Assembly: GCF_029335485.1 (NCBI RefSeq)
Contig: NZ_JARJLM010000163.1
Span: forward strand, 18,918 to 82,917
Length of the DNA: 64,000 nucleotides
From: Cupriavidus basilensis
Lineage (GTDB): Bacteria; Pseudomonadota; Gammaproteobacteria; Burkholderiales; Burkholderiaceae
Reading direction: 5' to 3'
Shown here piece after piece: positions 44,636-53,204 of the stretch. Each line of letters starts with the position of its first letter. Position 1 is the first letter of the stretch. Under the pieces are notes generated by a model. That model was not told the origin of the DNA. It saw nothing but the letters and a program-made list of their open reading frames with translations, and made no database searches. Both the position numbers and the translations under genes were made by a program.

Positions 44636-45607
44636 CTAGCGGGGGCTAAGGCGGCGTGTCTGCGACGGCAGCTCGCCGAACGCATCGCGATACACCTTGG
44701 CGAACATGCCAAGGTGCTTGAACCCCCAGTGCATCGCGACTTCAGCAACCGACGCGTCATCGCTGTGCAGAAGTTCATTGCGCACGCCCTCAAGCCTAAC
44801 TCGCTTCAAGTACGCCATTGGCGTGGTGTTCTTGAAGGTGGCGAATCCCACCTGCAGGGCGCGCACGCTAACGCCAGCGGCCTTGGCGATATCCTCGACA
44901 AAGATGCTGTCCCGCGCATGGGCATGGATGAACTCGATCGCGGATCTTACGTGCCGTGGTGACGGTCCTGGCGTCTTGACTACCAGCCTGTCGGCGTAAT
45001 TGTGCGGCAAGCCCTCCAGGAAGGCCCCCACGGCAACGTCACGTATGCTGGCCGCCGTGGCCATCGCCGTCACCCTGGATCTGTCATCGCCAAAGCACAA
45101 TTGCATCATCTGCATCACGGCGCGGCCCAGTCTCACCCCATCCGATTCTGGGGAGACCTCGGTCTGGAATGTCACCGGGCGCGTCACCGGTGCTTCCAGC
45201 AGCGTCGATAGTCGCTGCGTGATATCGGTTGCGCCGACCAGCAGTATGTCGTAGCTGCCGGCCTGCCATTGCCATTGTCTGACCTGCGTCGCTTCCAGAA
45301 CTGCGCAAGCGCCTGCCGACCAAGTGCGCTCCTGTTGACCAATCCGGGCCCGCAGCTCGCCCTCGTGGAGCAGCACCAGCGCGTAGCCATCGAACGGAGT
45401 GTCGAACCGGAATCGAACACCCGTTTTCGTCTGAATTTGATGCGTCACCGCTCCGCCAGCGAGGCTCGACGCCAGCCGCACGTCAAGATGGTCTCCCCTC
45501 CCCGATTCGATCGCGACGTTGCCCCGGATCGGTCGCAAGCGCGCCGAAAGTTCGTCGGCGTCGCTTGCGATAACCGTCTCGGCATGGATCTCTGGTCTTT
45601 CAATCAT
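44636..45607 (-). CDS. AraC-family regulator
   Basis: The protein is 323 residues. A cupin-like N-terminal half (residues 20-190, with HEGELRARIGQQERTWSAGA) is followed by a double helix-turn-helix: ARDSIFVEDIAKAAGVSVRA, LQVGFATFKNTTPMAYLKRV and VAEVAMHWGFKHLGMFAKVY. This resembles AraC_binding_2 type regulators of aromatic degradation. Its ATG overlaps the stop of the amidohydrolase gene by 8 bp, so both are probably cotranscribed. Confidence 0.88.
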   Translation of the reverse strand: MIERPEIHAETVIASDADELSARLRPIRGNVAIESGRGDHLDVRLASSLAGGAVTHQIQTKTGVRFRFDTPFDGYALVLLHEGELRARIGQQERTWSAGACAVLEATQVRQWQWQAGSYDILLVGATDITQRLSTLLEAPVTRPVTFQTEVSPESDGVRLGRAVMQMMQLCFGDDRSRVTAMATAASIRDVAVGAFLEGLPHNYADRLVVKTPGPSPRHVRSAIEFIHAHARDSIFVEDIAKAAGVSVRALQVGFATFKNTTPMAYLKRVRLEGVRNELLHSDDASVAEVAMHWGFKHLGMFAKVYRDAFGELPSQTRRLSPR

Positions 45608-46832
45608 CTCTGCCCGCTAATCGCCTGCATTGCTCGGGCGAGTCGCTGAGAAAGCGCTGCGCCAGCAAGGCCCAGTACGCCCCGCCGATGGGCAAATTGT
45701 GGTCGTTGAAGTCGTAGCCGGGGTTGTGCACCATGCAGGCGCCATGGCCGACGTTGGCACCGTCCCCCGTACCATCTCCATTGCCGATCAGCAAGTAGCT
45801 GCCCGGTACCTGCTCCAGCATGAAGGCGAAGTCCTCGCTACCGGTGAGCGCACGGGTCTGCGGCTCGACGCGGTTCGCGCCCATCAGCTCCACCGCCACC
45901 TGACGGGCAAAGTCGGTCTCGGCAGGCGTGTTGATCAGCACCGGATAGTTACGCTGGTAGTCGACGTGCGCACGCACACCATAGCTCTGCGCCTGGGCCT
46001 GCGCCAGTTCAACGATACGGCGCTCCAACGTGTCCCGCACCCCGCAATCGAGCGAGCGCACACTGAGCTTGAGAGTGGCGGTCTGGGGAATCACATTGTT
46101 GGCCGTGCCGGCGCTGAATGCGCCGACCGTGATTACAGCCATGTGCAGGGGGTCGATGTTGCGCGCCACGATGCACTGTAGGCCCATGACAATGGCGGCC
46201 CCCGCCACCACCGGGTCGGCAGCGCAGTGCGGCATGGCACCGTGGCCGCCGGTACCTTCGAGGGTAATGGTCACGTTATCGGATGAAGCCATGGCTGCGC
46301 CGTCTCGCAGTAGCAGCTGGCCTTGCGGGTGGCCGGGCATGTTGTGCATGGCGAAGATGGCGTCGCACGGGTATTTGGTGAACAGGCCGTCTTCCATCAT
46401 CTTCTTCGCACCACCCTGGCCTTCCTCGGCCGGTTGGAAGATCAGGTTGAGCGTGCCGTTGAATTGCCCTTGCGTGGCCAAGTGATGCGCCGCCGCGAGC
46501 AGCATGGCCGTGTGGCCGTCGTGGCCGCAGGCGTGCATGACGCCATGGTGGCAACTGGCATGCGCCAGGCCCGTGGCCTCGACGATGGGCAGTGCGTCCA
46601 TGTCGGCGCGCAGCCCCAAACGCTTGCCACCTGTGCCGCGCTTGAGTTGGCCCACCACGCCGGTGCCCCCGAGGCCGCGCTCCACGGCGTAGCCCCATTG
46701 GGTCAACCGGTCGGCCACTAGCTCGCTGGTGCGGAATTCCTCGAAACCGAGCTCGGGATGGCGGTGGATGTCACGTCGCACAGCGATGAATTCGTCGGCA
46801 TGGGCCTGCAGGGCTTCCAGTACGGCATTCAT
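45600..46832 (-). CDS. M20 amidohydrolase (hippurate hydrolase/N-acyl amino acid deacylase type)
   Basis: The protein is 410 residues. Metal ligands are in MHACGHDGHTAM (His, Asp) and FQPAEEGQGGAKKMM (Glu-Glu). The dimerisation domain starts near residue 185 (ITLEGTGGHGAMPH). The C-terminal LTGSEDFAFMLEQVPGSYLL carries a further Glu and Asp. Members split N-acyl amino acids, such as hippurate, into amino acid and acid. It is 11 bp downstream of the Bug receptor gene, so an imported amide or its product is likely handled here. Confidence 0.93.
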   Translation of the reverse strand: MNAVLEALQAHADEFIAVRRDIHRHPELGFEEFRTSELVADRLTQWGYAVERGLGGTGVVGQLKRGTGGKRLGLRADMDALPIVEATGLAHASCHHGVMHACGHDGHTAMLLAAAHHLATQGQFNGTLNLIFQPAEEGQGGAKKMMEDGLFTKYPCDAIFAMHNMPGHPQGQLLLRDGAAMASSDNVTITLEGTGGHGAMPHCAADPVVAGAAIVMGLQCIVARNIDPLHMAVITVGAFSAGTANNVIPQTATLKLSVRSLDCGVRDTLERRIVELAQAQAQSYGVRAHVDYQRNYPVLINTPAETDFARQVAVELMGANRVEPQTRALTGSEDFAFMLEQVPGSYLLIGNGDGTGDGANVGHGACMVHNPGYDFNDHNLPIGGAYWALLAQRFLSDSPEQCRRLAGRDD

Positions 46833-46843
46833 GGACTCGCCCC

Positions 46844-47845
46844 TTATTGCGGTTGCAGGTTGATGGTCTTCGCAATCGCGCGGAAACGCGCGGTCTCGGC
46901 CTCATAGGCCTTGCTGGCTTCGGCGGGGGGCATCGGCTGTGCCACCAGGGTGTTCTGCGCTTCGAGCCGGGTGAGCACAGCGGGGTCAGCCAGCACCGCG
47001 CCCAGTGCCTTGCTCAGTCGCTGAACAATCGCCTCCGGCGTGTCTTTCCTGACGAAATAGCCGGTCCAGGTAGAGAAGTTGAAGCCCTTGAGCAACTTGC
47101 CTTCATTGACCGTGGGAATGTTCTTGAGGGCGGCCAGATCGGTGCGGGTAGCGTTGATGCTGGCAATGATCTTCAGACGGCCCTGATCGGCCAGCGCGAA
47201 TTGCTGCTGCGACACCGGCAGGATGGCGAAGTCCAACTGGCCGCCACTGAGGTCCTGCATCAGCGGTGCACCCCCTTTGTAGGGTATATGAAGCATGCTG
47301 GTGCCAGCGGTGTGTGCCATATGCTCGCCCAGTACATGGTAGAACGAGCCAACACCCACACTGCCATAGGTCAGCGGCTTGGTCTTCGCGGCACTGCGCG
47401 CCAGCGTGACCAGTTCATCGGCAGTGTTCGCGGGCAAATCCCTGCGGGCCAGGATCATCATCGGCGCAATGCCGATCATCTGTACCAGCCGGAAGTCCTC
47501 GCTCTTGAACTTGATGGCGGCATTGGCCAGCGGCGCCAAAATGAGCTCATTGGGGGAACCCTGGAACAGGTAGTAGCCATCGGCAGGCGCGTTCAGCACT
47601 TTTTGTGCCGCGATCGCACCGCTCACACCACTCAGGTTCTCCACCAGAACCGGCTGCCCCAACTGCTTGGCCAGCGGATGGTTCACCACGCGCGCGATCG
47701 TGTCAGACAGGCCGCCGGCTGGGTAGGGCACCACTATCATGACCGACTTGGACGGAAAAGGATCGGCAGCCACGGCGGCACCGGCCAGCAGCAGGCCAAC
47801 CGCCAGCGTTCCGAGTCTCTTGAGCAAGGCAAGGGGGGCGTTCAT
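46844..47845 (-). CDS. Bug/TctC-family periplasmic solute receptor
   Basis: The protein is 333 residues. The ATG at 47845 gives a signal peptide ending AGAAVAADPFPS. The family segments are KSVMIVVPYPAGGLSDTIAR and VLVENLSGVSGAIAAQKVL. It is followed by the M20 hydrolase and AraC genes on the same strand and faces a LysR gene, a typical Bug catabolic unit. Confidence 0.93.
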   Translation of the reverse strand: MNAPLALLKRLGTLAVGLLLAGAAVAADPFPSKSVMIVVPYPAGGLSDTIARVVNHPLAKQLGQPVLVENLSGVSGAIAAQKVLNAPADGYYLFQGSPNELILAPLANAAIKFKSEDFRLVQMIGIAPMMILARRDLPANTADELVTLARSAAKTKPLTYGSVGVGSFYHVLGEHMAHTAGTSMLHIPYKGGAPLMQDLSGGQLDFAILPVSQQQFALADQGRLKIIASINATRTDLAALKNIPTVNEGKLLKGFNFSTWTGYFVRKDTPEAIVQRLSKALGAVLADPAVLTRLEAQNTLVAQPMPPAEASKAYEAETARFRAIAKTINLQPQ

Positions 47846-47973
47846 GGGGTGTCTCGTGGGCGTGAAAGCAAGGAAAAGTCGGACCGACACGAATCCTAGA
47901 AATACGCCTAATATTTGTCCAATGCATAGTTTTTCTGATTCCTAAAAAAATAACTCATAGATACGGGGAACCC

Positions 47974-48879
47974 ATGAACCTGAAGCAACTGGAGCACCTC
48001 TTGGCAGTAGCCGAAACCGGCTCCTTCAGCCGTGCCGCAGAACAATTGCATCTGACGCAGCCAGCCCTGAGCCGCAGTATCCAGATGCTGGAAGACGACC
48101 TGGGCGTACGCCTGATCGACCGGATGGGCAAGCGAAACGAACTCACGCCGCTCGGCGAAGCCGTCGCGACACGCGCGCGCCATCTGGTGTTTGGCGCCGA
48201 GGAAATGCGTCGCAGCATTGATTTGCTCAAAGCGGGCAACGCTGGAGTGATCCGAGTTGGTTTGGGTTCGGGGCCCGGAGCCATGCTGATGACACCGCTC
48301 CTCATCGAAGTGGCGCAACGGCACCCAGACGTGCGCGTCAGCATCACGCGAGGCGCCATTGAGCTACAACTACGTCAATTGCGCCAACGCACACTCGATG
48401 CTCTGGTGATCGAAATTCGCAGTGTGACGCCAGCGCCCGACCTGTCCCTCGAAGTTGTGGCTGAGATGCGGGTCGGATTCATCTGCCGGTGTGGCCACCC
48501 GCTGCTCTCCGTTACTGCGGAGGGCGTTGCATTCGACGAGCTGTTACGCTTCCCTTTGGCCTGCACACCATTGGCAGATGAGCCGGCACGTATACTGGTC
48601 CGGCATTTCGGTCCGCGCGCGGATCCGCAACAGGCCGTGCGCTTGCGTTGCGAGGAAATTGCGAGCCTGATCGAGACCGTGCGGGCGTCGGATGCAATTT
48701 TCCTGGGTATCGTAGCTGCCGCACGGAGCGGTATCGAGTCTGGTGAGCTAGTCGAACTGGTGACTTCGCCCCCCTTGATCGCCAGCGCGCGCTTTGCATT
48801 GGTGACACTCGTGGGCCGTACCGAAAGCCCTTCAATGCAACTATTTCGCCGCTTCGTGGCTGATCGGTTGCGGGATTAA
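47974..48879 (+). CDS. LysR-family regulator
   Basis: The protein is 301 residues starting MNLKQLEHLLAVAETGSFS. The helix-turn-helix ends QPALSRSIQMLEDDLGVRLI. A co-inducer domain begins near residue 92. It is divergent from the Bug-M20-AraC unit with 128 bp between the starts, and is its likely regulator. The intergenic DNA is AT-rich around 47900-47960. Confidence 0.92.
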   Translation: MNLKQLEHLLAVAETGSFSRAAEQLHLTQPALSRSIQMLEDDLGVRLIDRMGKRNELTPLGEAVATRARHLVFGAEEMRRSIDLLKAGNAGVIRVGLGSGPGAMLMTPLLIEVAQRHPDVRVSITRGAIELQLRQLRQRTLDALVIEIRSVTPAPDLSLEVVAEMRVGFICRCGHPLLSVTAEGVAFDELLRFPLACTPLADEPARILVRHFGPRADPQQAVRLRCEEIASLIETVRASDAIFLGIVAAARSGIESGELVELVTSPPLIASARFALVTLVGRTESPSMQLFRRFVADRLRD

Positions 48880-49196
48880 ATTATCTGAATGACCTCCCCG
48901 TGCGCGACACACCATCTCGCATGTAGTTTCATGCCCGCACCAATGCCGACGCAAATTCGCGGCGAAGATCGCGATGCGACGTTGGCGCTCCAAAGCTCGG
49001 TGATCCGCCCGCCGCACGCTACGGCTTAGCAAAGCATCCCTTTCCAATTGCGGCTTCAGCGGTGTACGCTCTTGTCGTCGGACCTATGTGCATCACGATT
49101 GATCTGGCCACGACGCTCCTACTTCACGACACCTGGGCGCCTTTGCCGAAATCGCAGTTGCCCCGCATCCAGGCAGGACAGCGCTGGCGAGCGCCG
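48880..49196. other. Stretch without a supported gene
   Basis: Open frames on both strands here are short and have no family features. No clear terminator or repeat was found. Confidence 0.4.
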
Positions 49197-49622
49197 TCAA
49201 TGCTGAAGGCATCGCTCGCACACGCCCCGCACCGCTACCTCCGCCTGCAAACCTCGGCTCCCTTTGGCCGCCCAGGCATCAAGGGCAACTTGCATCGCGT
49301 CGCAAAGCTCCGGCAGCTCCATCAAGCGGAACTGCCTATGACAGCTTCGGCACTCAAAACGCGGTGACAGGTTCAGCGTCGATGCAGAACTTCCTGGACA
49401 AGCGACCCAGCCGTAGCGGGCAACTCTCTCTTGGTCGACGACTCGCTCAAGCAGCCCAGCAGCGACGAACCTGTCCAGAAGGCGATACAGGATCACCCTG
49501 TTGATGTCGAACCGCTGCTCGCGCAAACGGTTGTAGATTTGCGGGTGCGTCAGTAATTCCTGGCCTGCCTGCTCGAACAGAACAAGTAACTGCCGCGACG
49601 CGGCCGTACAGCGAATCCCCAT
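49197..49622 (-). CDS. Fur-superfamily regulator (Zur-like)
   Basis: The protein is about 141 residues from the ATG at 49622. It has the Fur winged helix (RQLLVLFEQAGQELLTHPQI, then INRVILYRLLDRFVAAGLLE) and a C-terminal domain with FECRSCHRQFRL and a final CERCLQH, that is CxxC pairs for structural zinc. Zur-type proteins repress zinc uptake genes. The N-terminus lacks the first helix of most members, so a non-ATG start further upstream is possible. No zinc transporter is next to it. Confidence 0.7.
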   Translation of the reverse strand: MGIRCTAASRQLLVLFEQAGQELLTHPQIYNRLREQRFDINRVILYRLLDRFVAAGLLERVVDQERVARYGWVACPGSSASTLNLSPRFECRSCHRQFRLMELPELCDAMQVALDAWAAKGSRGLQAEVAVRGVCERCLQH

Positions 49623-50255
49623 CGATGCAAGCTTCGTATTGCGGTTTCCGGCGGACGTCCTCGACCTCGGGCAAAAAGCGGGCGAAGTCCCGGTTGGCAC
49701 GGCAACACTCAGGGCACGCAGGCCTCGACTTGGCCGCGCCAATCCGCATGGTAGCGACATGGCAGCGTCGGAGCCCGCCATTCCGGCAGCGAGCGCCGCA
49801 CGCGCAATCCCTATGGCTCCCAGTTAGGTGCTATTGCACGCAGCCGTCGCCCACTGGAGATCTGGAAGACCTCCCATTCGGCCTGGCGTCGTATGCACGA
49901 TAGGCTCGCTTTCGGGGCGCGCTGTTCGCTCTGATCGCCTCGATCTCGAGCACCGTTCGGTAGCCGGCCTCGGAGGTAGTTCCTGGCGTTATCACGAACT
50001 TCACACCGCGATTAGCGGCGTCGGTAGCATCCAGCACCGCAGGAGCACTGTCCGGGCCCAGCAGGAACGATAACTGCTGCGCAGCAAGATGCTTTAGTGC
50101 CGAGAAGCGTTGCCTGACAACCAGGCATCGGCGTCATCGTGGATCCCGTTGGCACGTCGCTCCCTGTTACAGGCCGTAACGCCTGTATAAGTTCACAAAT
50201 ATGCTCCCCAAAATTGGCCGCATAAAATACCAATGGAACCATCGGGAGCATCGTC
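49623..50255. other. Accessory stretch with a degenerate repeat and coding-like fragment
   Basis: The stretch holds the first copy of a degenerate repeat (49795-49900, partner at 51128-51240). On the minus strand a fragment near 49900-50090 reads VLDATDAANRGVKFVITPGT and SEAGYRTVLEIEAIR; it looks like coding sequence but has no clear start or end. I did not identify a complete gene. Confidence 0.35.
49795..49900 (+). repeat. Degenerate direct repeat, copy 1 (partner 51128-51240)
   Basis: About 85 bp match the DNA at 51135-51225. Translated, both copies read Y(G/D)SQLGAIA, then SRR, EIWK and SAW. Here the open frame then ends after LAFGARCSL, whereas the second copy continues into a small membrane protein sequence. 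The first copy is therefore a truncated duplicate. Confidence 0.6.
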
Positions 50256-50594
50256 ATGCGGAGAGTCCTGGCAATTTGCGCACTGGCTGCGGGCGCTGCT
50301 GTTACCCCAGGTATCGTTGAGGCACGCGTGGATGTGGGTATTGGGATTGGCATTCCCGGGCCTGTGTTCGTGGCTCCACCGCCTCCCGTTTACTATGAAC
50401 CTCCCCCGGTTTACTACGAGCCGGTCCCCGTTTATGTCGAACCGCAGCCGGTTATTGTTGCGCCCGGCTATTACGGCGATTGGCGGGCGCGAGCCTGGCA
50501 AGAGCGGCAGTGGCGAGAAAGGCGCTGGCACGAGCGCGAGTGGCGCATCCACCACCGGGGGTGGCGTCGCGGGCATGACGATGAAGATGATTGA
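50256..50594 (+). CDS. Small secreted Pro/Tyr-rich protein
   Basis: The protein is 112 residues with a signal peptide (RRVLAICALAAGAAVTPGIV). Tandem PPPVYYEP-type units occupy residues 41-60. The C-terminus is rich in Arg, Trp and His (RQWRERRWHEREWR) and ends in DDEDD. Similar small periplasmic proteins are frequent in Cupriavidus and Ralstonia but have no known function. A GGGAGC motif precedes the ATG. Confidence 0.75.
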   Translation: MRRVLAICALAAGAAVTPGIVEARVDVGIGIGIPGPVFVAPPPPVYYEPPPVYYEPVPVYVEPQPVIVAPGYYGDWRARAWQERQWRERRWHEREWRIHHRGWRRGHDDEDD

Positions 50595-50707
50595 GCTAGG
50601 CGAATACGCGCGCTCCGATAACGCGAGTTAGCAAGTAACCGCCATCCGAAAGACAGGGTGCGTCCGTAGAACGACGGCGGCCACGAAAAGCCGGGAGAAA
50701 GCCAAGA

Positions 50708-51019
50708 ATGAAGCACCGCGCAATCGGCAGGGTCCTCGTAGGCACACTATTCTGCATCGCCTCGTCGGCCTTTGCCGCAACGAATGTCAATACTCGCGCT
50801 GGCGCTTCTGGCGTCGCTCACGCGGAACCCACCCCTGTCTATGTTGCGCCTCGGCCTGTCTATATTGCCGTCCCAAGCTCACGCTACTCGCCATATAGGA
50901 GTGAGAGCGAACAACAGGAGGATTACTGGCATGAACGGACATGGCGCAAACAGGAGGAGCATAGCGACCAAGGCCATCGCAGTCGAGAGGAACGCAGCCT
51001 ACACGGGCACGAAGGCTGA
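50708..51019 (+). CDS. Small secreted protein related in style to the previous one
   Basis: The protein is 103 residues. A signal peptide (LVGTLFCIASSAFAATN) is followed by PTPVYVAPRPVYIAVP, which recalls the PVYYEP units of the upstream gene. The C-terminus is His/Arg/Glu-rich. It lies 113 bp downstream of its neighbour in the same direction; the two may be diverged duplicates. GGGAGAAAG precedes the ATG. Confidence 0.65.
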   Translation: MKHRAIGRVLVGTLFCIASSAFAATNVNTRAGASGVAHAEPTPVYVAPRPVYIAVPSSRYSPYRSESEQQEDYWHERTWRKQEEHSDQGHRSREERSLHGHEG

Positions 51020-51127
51020 CACGGACCTCTAATCGAAAAGCTCTCGATGTGTTGTGGAAAAATCCAACCACGGAGGCAACGACCGAGCCTGACAACGCGC
51101 TCTGAGACCGGCTTTACCGACAGCGGC

Positions 51128-51240
51128 CGTCGCACGCGCCCCCTATGACTCCCAGTTGGGTGCTATTGCACACAGCCGTCGCCATCAGGAAATCTGGAAA
51201 CCGTCCCGTTCAGCCTGGCCTTGTATGCGCTTCACCATCG
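51128..51240 (+). repeat. Degenerate direct repeat, copy 2
   Basis: Partner of 49795-49900. Here the repeated segment runs directly into the small membrane protein-like sequence at 51225. Confidence 0.6.
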
Positions 51241-51385
51241 GCCGGCCATTTGCCGGCTTCATCTGCCTGATCTTGCACCTCACGCTGATCGGCTGGATTC
51301 TTGCAACGATCTGTGCCGTGCACTCACTCGGCCAGACCAGAAAATTCAGAGGGCATTGCGCCAGAGAAGTATTTGCGCTTCCCCA
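51225..51385 (+). pseudogene. YqaE/Pmp3-like small membrane protein, frameshifted
   Basis: From the ATG at 51225 the frame reads MRFTIGRPFAGFICLILHLT and LIGWILATICAVHSLG, a single hydrophobic segment after an IGRP turn. The expected C-terminus (DQKIQRALRQ) is in the +1 frame and connects near 51327, so one base has been gained or lost. Intact relatives are about 50 residues. The family call is from recalled similarity and is tentative. Confidence 0.4.
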
Positions 51386-51437
51386 CGAATGGAAGGCCCG
51401 CTTCGGCGGCCCTTTTCTTTGGCGCTTCAAGGATTTC

Positions 51438-51646
51438 GCTGTCCAAAGCGAAATATTGGCATCTCTTTTGCGCTGTACATATACAGATAGCGCAGTATAT
51501 TAATCCCCCCGCAAGCGGGAATAGAGGTCTCATCAAATCCTCTATGCTAGATTCGTCGCCTGCCTCCCGGCTCGGTCGACGTGCGTGTTAAGTCGCCGAT
51601 CCCAGGACGGCGACTTTTTTTCGTTAGTCATCCCGGCTTCAGCTCA
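51438..51646 (+). ncRNA. Candidate structured RNA/leader element, copy 1
   Basis: This is one of two copies of an approximately 208-bp repeat (other copy 53870-54077). In order it has an inverted repeat TGCGCT-N14-AGCGCA (51469-51494), a -10-like TATATT (51496-51501), a small hairpin CCCG-CAAG-CGGG, a second hairpin with 7-bp stem ATAGAGG/CCTCTAT, and an intrinsic terminator (stem AGTCGCCG/CGGCGACT at 51591-51615, then Ts to 51621). A transcript from about 51508 to 51621 would be roughly 110 nt. Changes between copies keep the first hairpin through G-U pairs. This suggests an sRNA or a terminated leader; expression is not shown. Confidence 0.5.
51591..51621 (+). terminator. Intrinsic terminator of repeat copy 1
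   Basis: An 8-bp stem AGTCGCCG/CGGCGACT with a 9-nt loop is followed by seven T residues. The same stem and T-run occur in copy 2. Confidence 0.85.
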
Positions 51647-51949
51647 AGCACCAGCGGGTTGGAACAACGGTCTACAGTCGTCTCCGAGGTCTCGTCGCGT
51701 CTCATGAGCTGGCAGCCCTCATTGCAGATGGTGCCGGTCGCTGGTGGGCTCACAGCGAGGCTGGTCTGAACCGCGTCCTCACGATCTCATACTTCGACGC
51801 ACTTGGCTTCCCCGGATTCATTTGACCTCAACTCCTCGATCCGCCTGGTGCGGACCTGCGTGCGAGGTGGTGTGGCAGGGGCGCGGCTACCCGCCGCCGC
51901 CCATCCCGATCAATAACGGCGTTTCGCTCATACGTACTCAGGATTTTCG
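51647..51949. other. Stretch without a supported gene
   Basis: It follows the first repeat copy. In the second copy this position is taken by the Hfq-like gene, but no Hfq-like sequence was found here. Short open frames lack recognisable features. Confidence 0.4.
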
Positions 51950-52192
51950 ATGGCAAACGGAGAAAGGGGCGGAAACCCAACGAATCTGGTCAAGCGGGTG
52001 GTGGCGCTGTGCACCGTGATTGCCGTTGGCATGTTTGCGATCCTGTTGCTTCGGCCTGACCTGGCCGGGAAGCTAGCGGCGATCGCATTGCTGTTGGTTG
52101 GGCTCCTGGCTGCGCTGCTCCTCGAGTTCCACGAGGGGAGGATCGAGGCGCGCCGCTGCAGCGATCGCACCGATCCGCCCATCGAGCCCTGA
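51950..52192 (+). CDS. Small membrane protein
   Basis: The protein is 80 residues with two hydrophobic segments (VVALCTVIAVGMFAILLL and LAAIALLLVGLLAALLL), the second followed by a charged tail. A likely inner-membrane hairpin protein. No family is recognised. GATTTTCG precedes the ATG, without a strong Shine-Dalgarno. Confidence 0.5.
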   Translation: MANGERGGNPTNLVKRVVALCTVIAVGMFAILLLRPDLAGKLAAIALLLVGLLAALLLEFHEGRIEARRCSDRTDPPIEP

Positions 52193-52206
52193 GACAACGA
52201 TATACC

Positions 52207-52494
52207 TTGGAATGCGTGTGTAATCACAATAGACTACGCCGCCATCGCCGAGCAGTGCGGGTCAATCAGACCCTCACGGTTTCGGAGTTCTCGCTTCCCC
52301 CCGCCGGTGGAACAGCAACGTTCAAGGCAACACTACTCGCGAACGCGACGGACCCGAACAAGATGCTTCCCGCCAGCGTCGCGGTGATCATCCCCGACGC
52401 GCCGCGAGCGGCCAAGACCACATACCCCGCCGATCTGGTTGGCACGAACAATTGGCAGCCGGTGAACAAAATCTGGAGCTTCACGACTCAGTGA
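52207..52494 (+). CDS. Hypothetical protein (start uncertain)
   Basis: The open frame begins at TTG 52207; GTG 52255 (RVNQTLTVSEFSLPPAGGTA) is an equally good start and gives 79 residues. The segment TFKATLLANATDPNKMLPAS and the end NNWQPVNKIWSFTTQ suggest a small beta-rich protein. The family is unknown. An intrinsic terminator follows 20 bp after the stop, which supports a real gene. Confidence 0.5.
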   Translation: MECVCNHNRLRRHRRAVRVNQTLTVSEFSLPPAGGTATFKATLLANATDPNKMLPASVAVIIPDAPRAAKTTYPADLVGTNNWQPVNKIWSFTTQ

Positions 52495-52514
52495 GCGACG
52501 GTTCTGCGTTTTAG

Positions 52515-52538
52515 AAGGCCCGTTTCGACGGGCCTTTT
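52515..52538 (+). terminator. Intrinsic terminator
   Basis: A stem AAGGCCCGT-TTCG-ACGGGCCTT runs into TT. It lies 20 bp after the stop at 52494. Confidence 0.8.
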
Positions 52539-53204
52539 CAATTCGCCGCCGAGCCTGAAAAGAACACGGCCCGCCGAAGCGGGCCGTGGTGCTGCCAGAA
52601 AATACAGGCGGCGTCGGGACCACTAGCGGGAGGCTTCTGGCTACCGACTCCACCCCTACGCCACGATGGGCGTAGAAGGTGCCGCGTGGCACGGCGGCAC
52701 TTTTAGATTAGGCCACTATTCCTGCTCGCAGTGCCGGTCATTGTGACGATGATGTAAAAGGCTGCGCTGTTGCGATATCCGGTGCGTGTACTAGATGATC
52801 GGAGCTCATACGAGCGAGTCCCTGCACTCTACCTCGTTCGAAGGAGGCCCCGCGACAATCTGCAGAGCTTCTTATTTTGGGGAGCAAGCTGAGTTGACGG
52901 TCTGTGATACGTCCCGTGGACGCATGGGTTATCGCATTCGCGCACGCCATTCACATGACTGTCACGGAGAGTGAGGATACGGAGCAAAAGACCGCCTAAG
53001 CTATGGATGCCGCACGGCTTTCGCGGCGGGCTTAGCGTCCTTCGTGGCGCCTTGATTGCGTTGCGTACTACAACCGGGCGGTTGGTTACTCGCGACGCAG
53101 TGAAGCCCTTCGTCATGTAGGTTCCAGGCCCGCTTCGGCGGGCCTTTTCTCTAGGCGCCACCGCACCCACTCCATTTCAATAACCAGCAATAATGGGTAT
53201 CTTT
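52539..53204. other. Stretch without a supported gene, two hairpins
   Basis: It holds a perfect 10-bp hairpin (CACGGCCCGC-CGAA-GCGGGCCGTG, 52565-52588) with no T-run and a rightward terminator at 53126-53149. Open frames on both strands lack recognisable features. The terminator suggests a transcript ending here, possibly non-coding. Confidence 0.4.
53126..53149 (+). terminator. Intrinsic terminator
   Basis: Stem AGGCCCGC-TTCG-GCGGGCCT is followed by a short T-rich tract. No coding sequence ends directly before it. Confidence 0.7.

Noticed and set aside
50189-50222. TTCACAAATATGCTCCCCAAAA, resembling an origin iteron
   Set aside because: Half-sites have the wrong spacing, the copy is isolated, and it is 10 kb from the origin.
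51473-51486. LexA-like CTGTACATATACAG inside the repeat
   Set aside because: Spacing is CTG-N8-CAG rather than N10, and copy 2 does not keep it.
51324-51536. Minus-strand open frame (with a similar one at 53669-53968) giving matching peptides starting MMR.LFPLA.GLIYCAIC
   Set aside because: It is the antisense of the 208-bp repeat; nearly all differences between the copies change the amino acid, and both frames run into unrelated sequence. An RNA or DNA function explains the conservation better.
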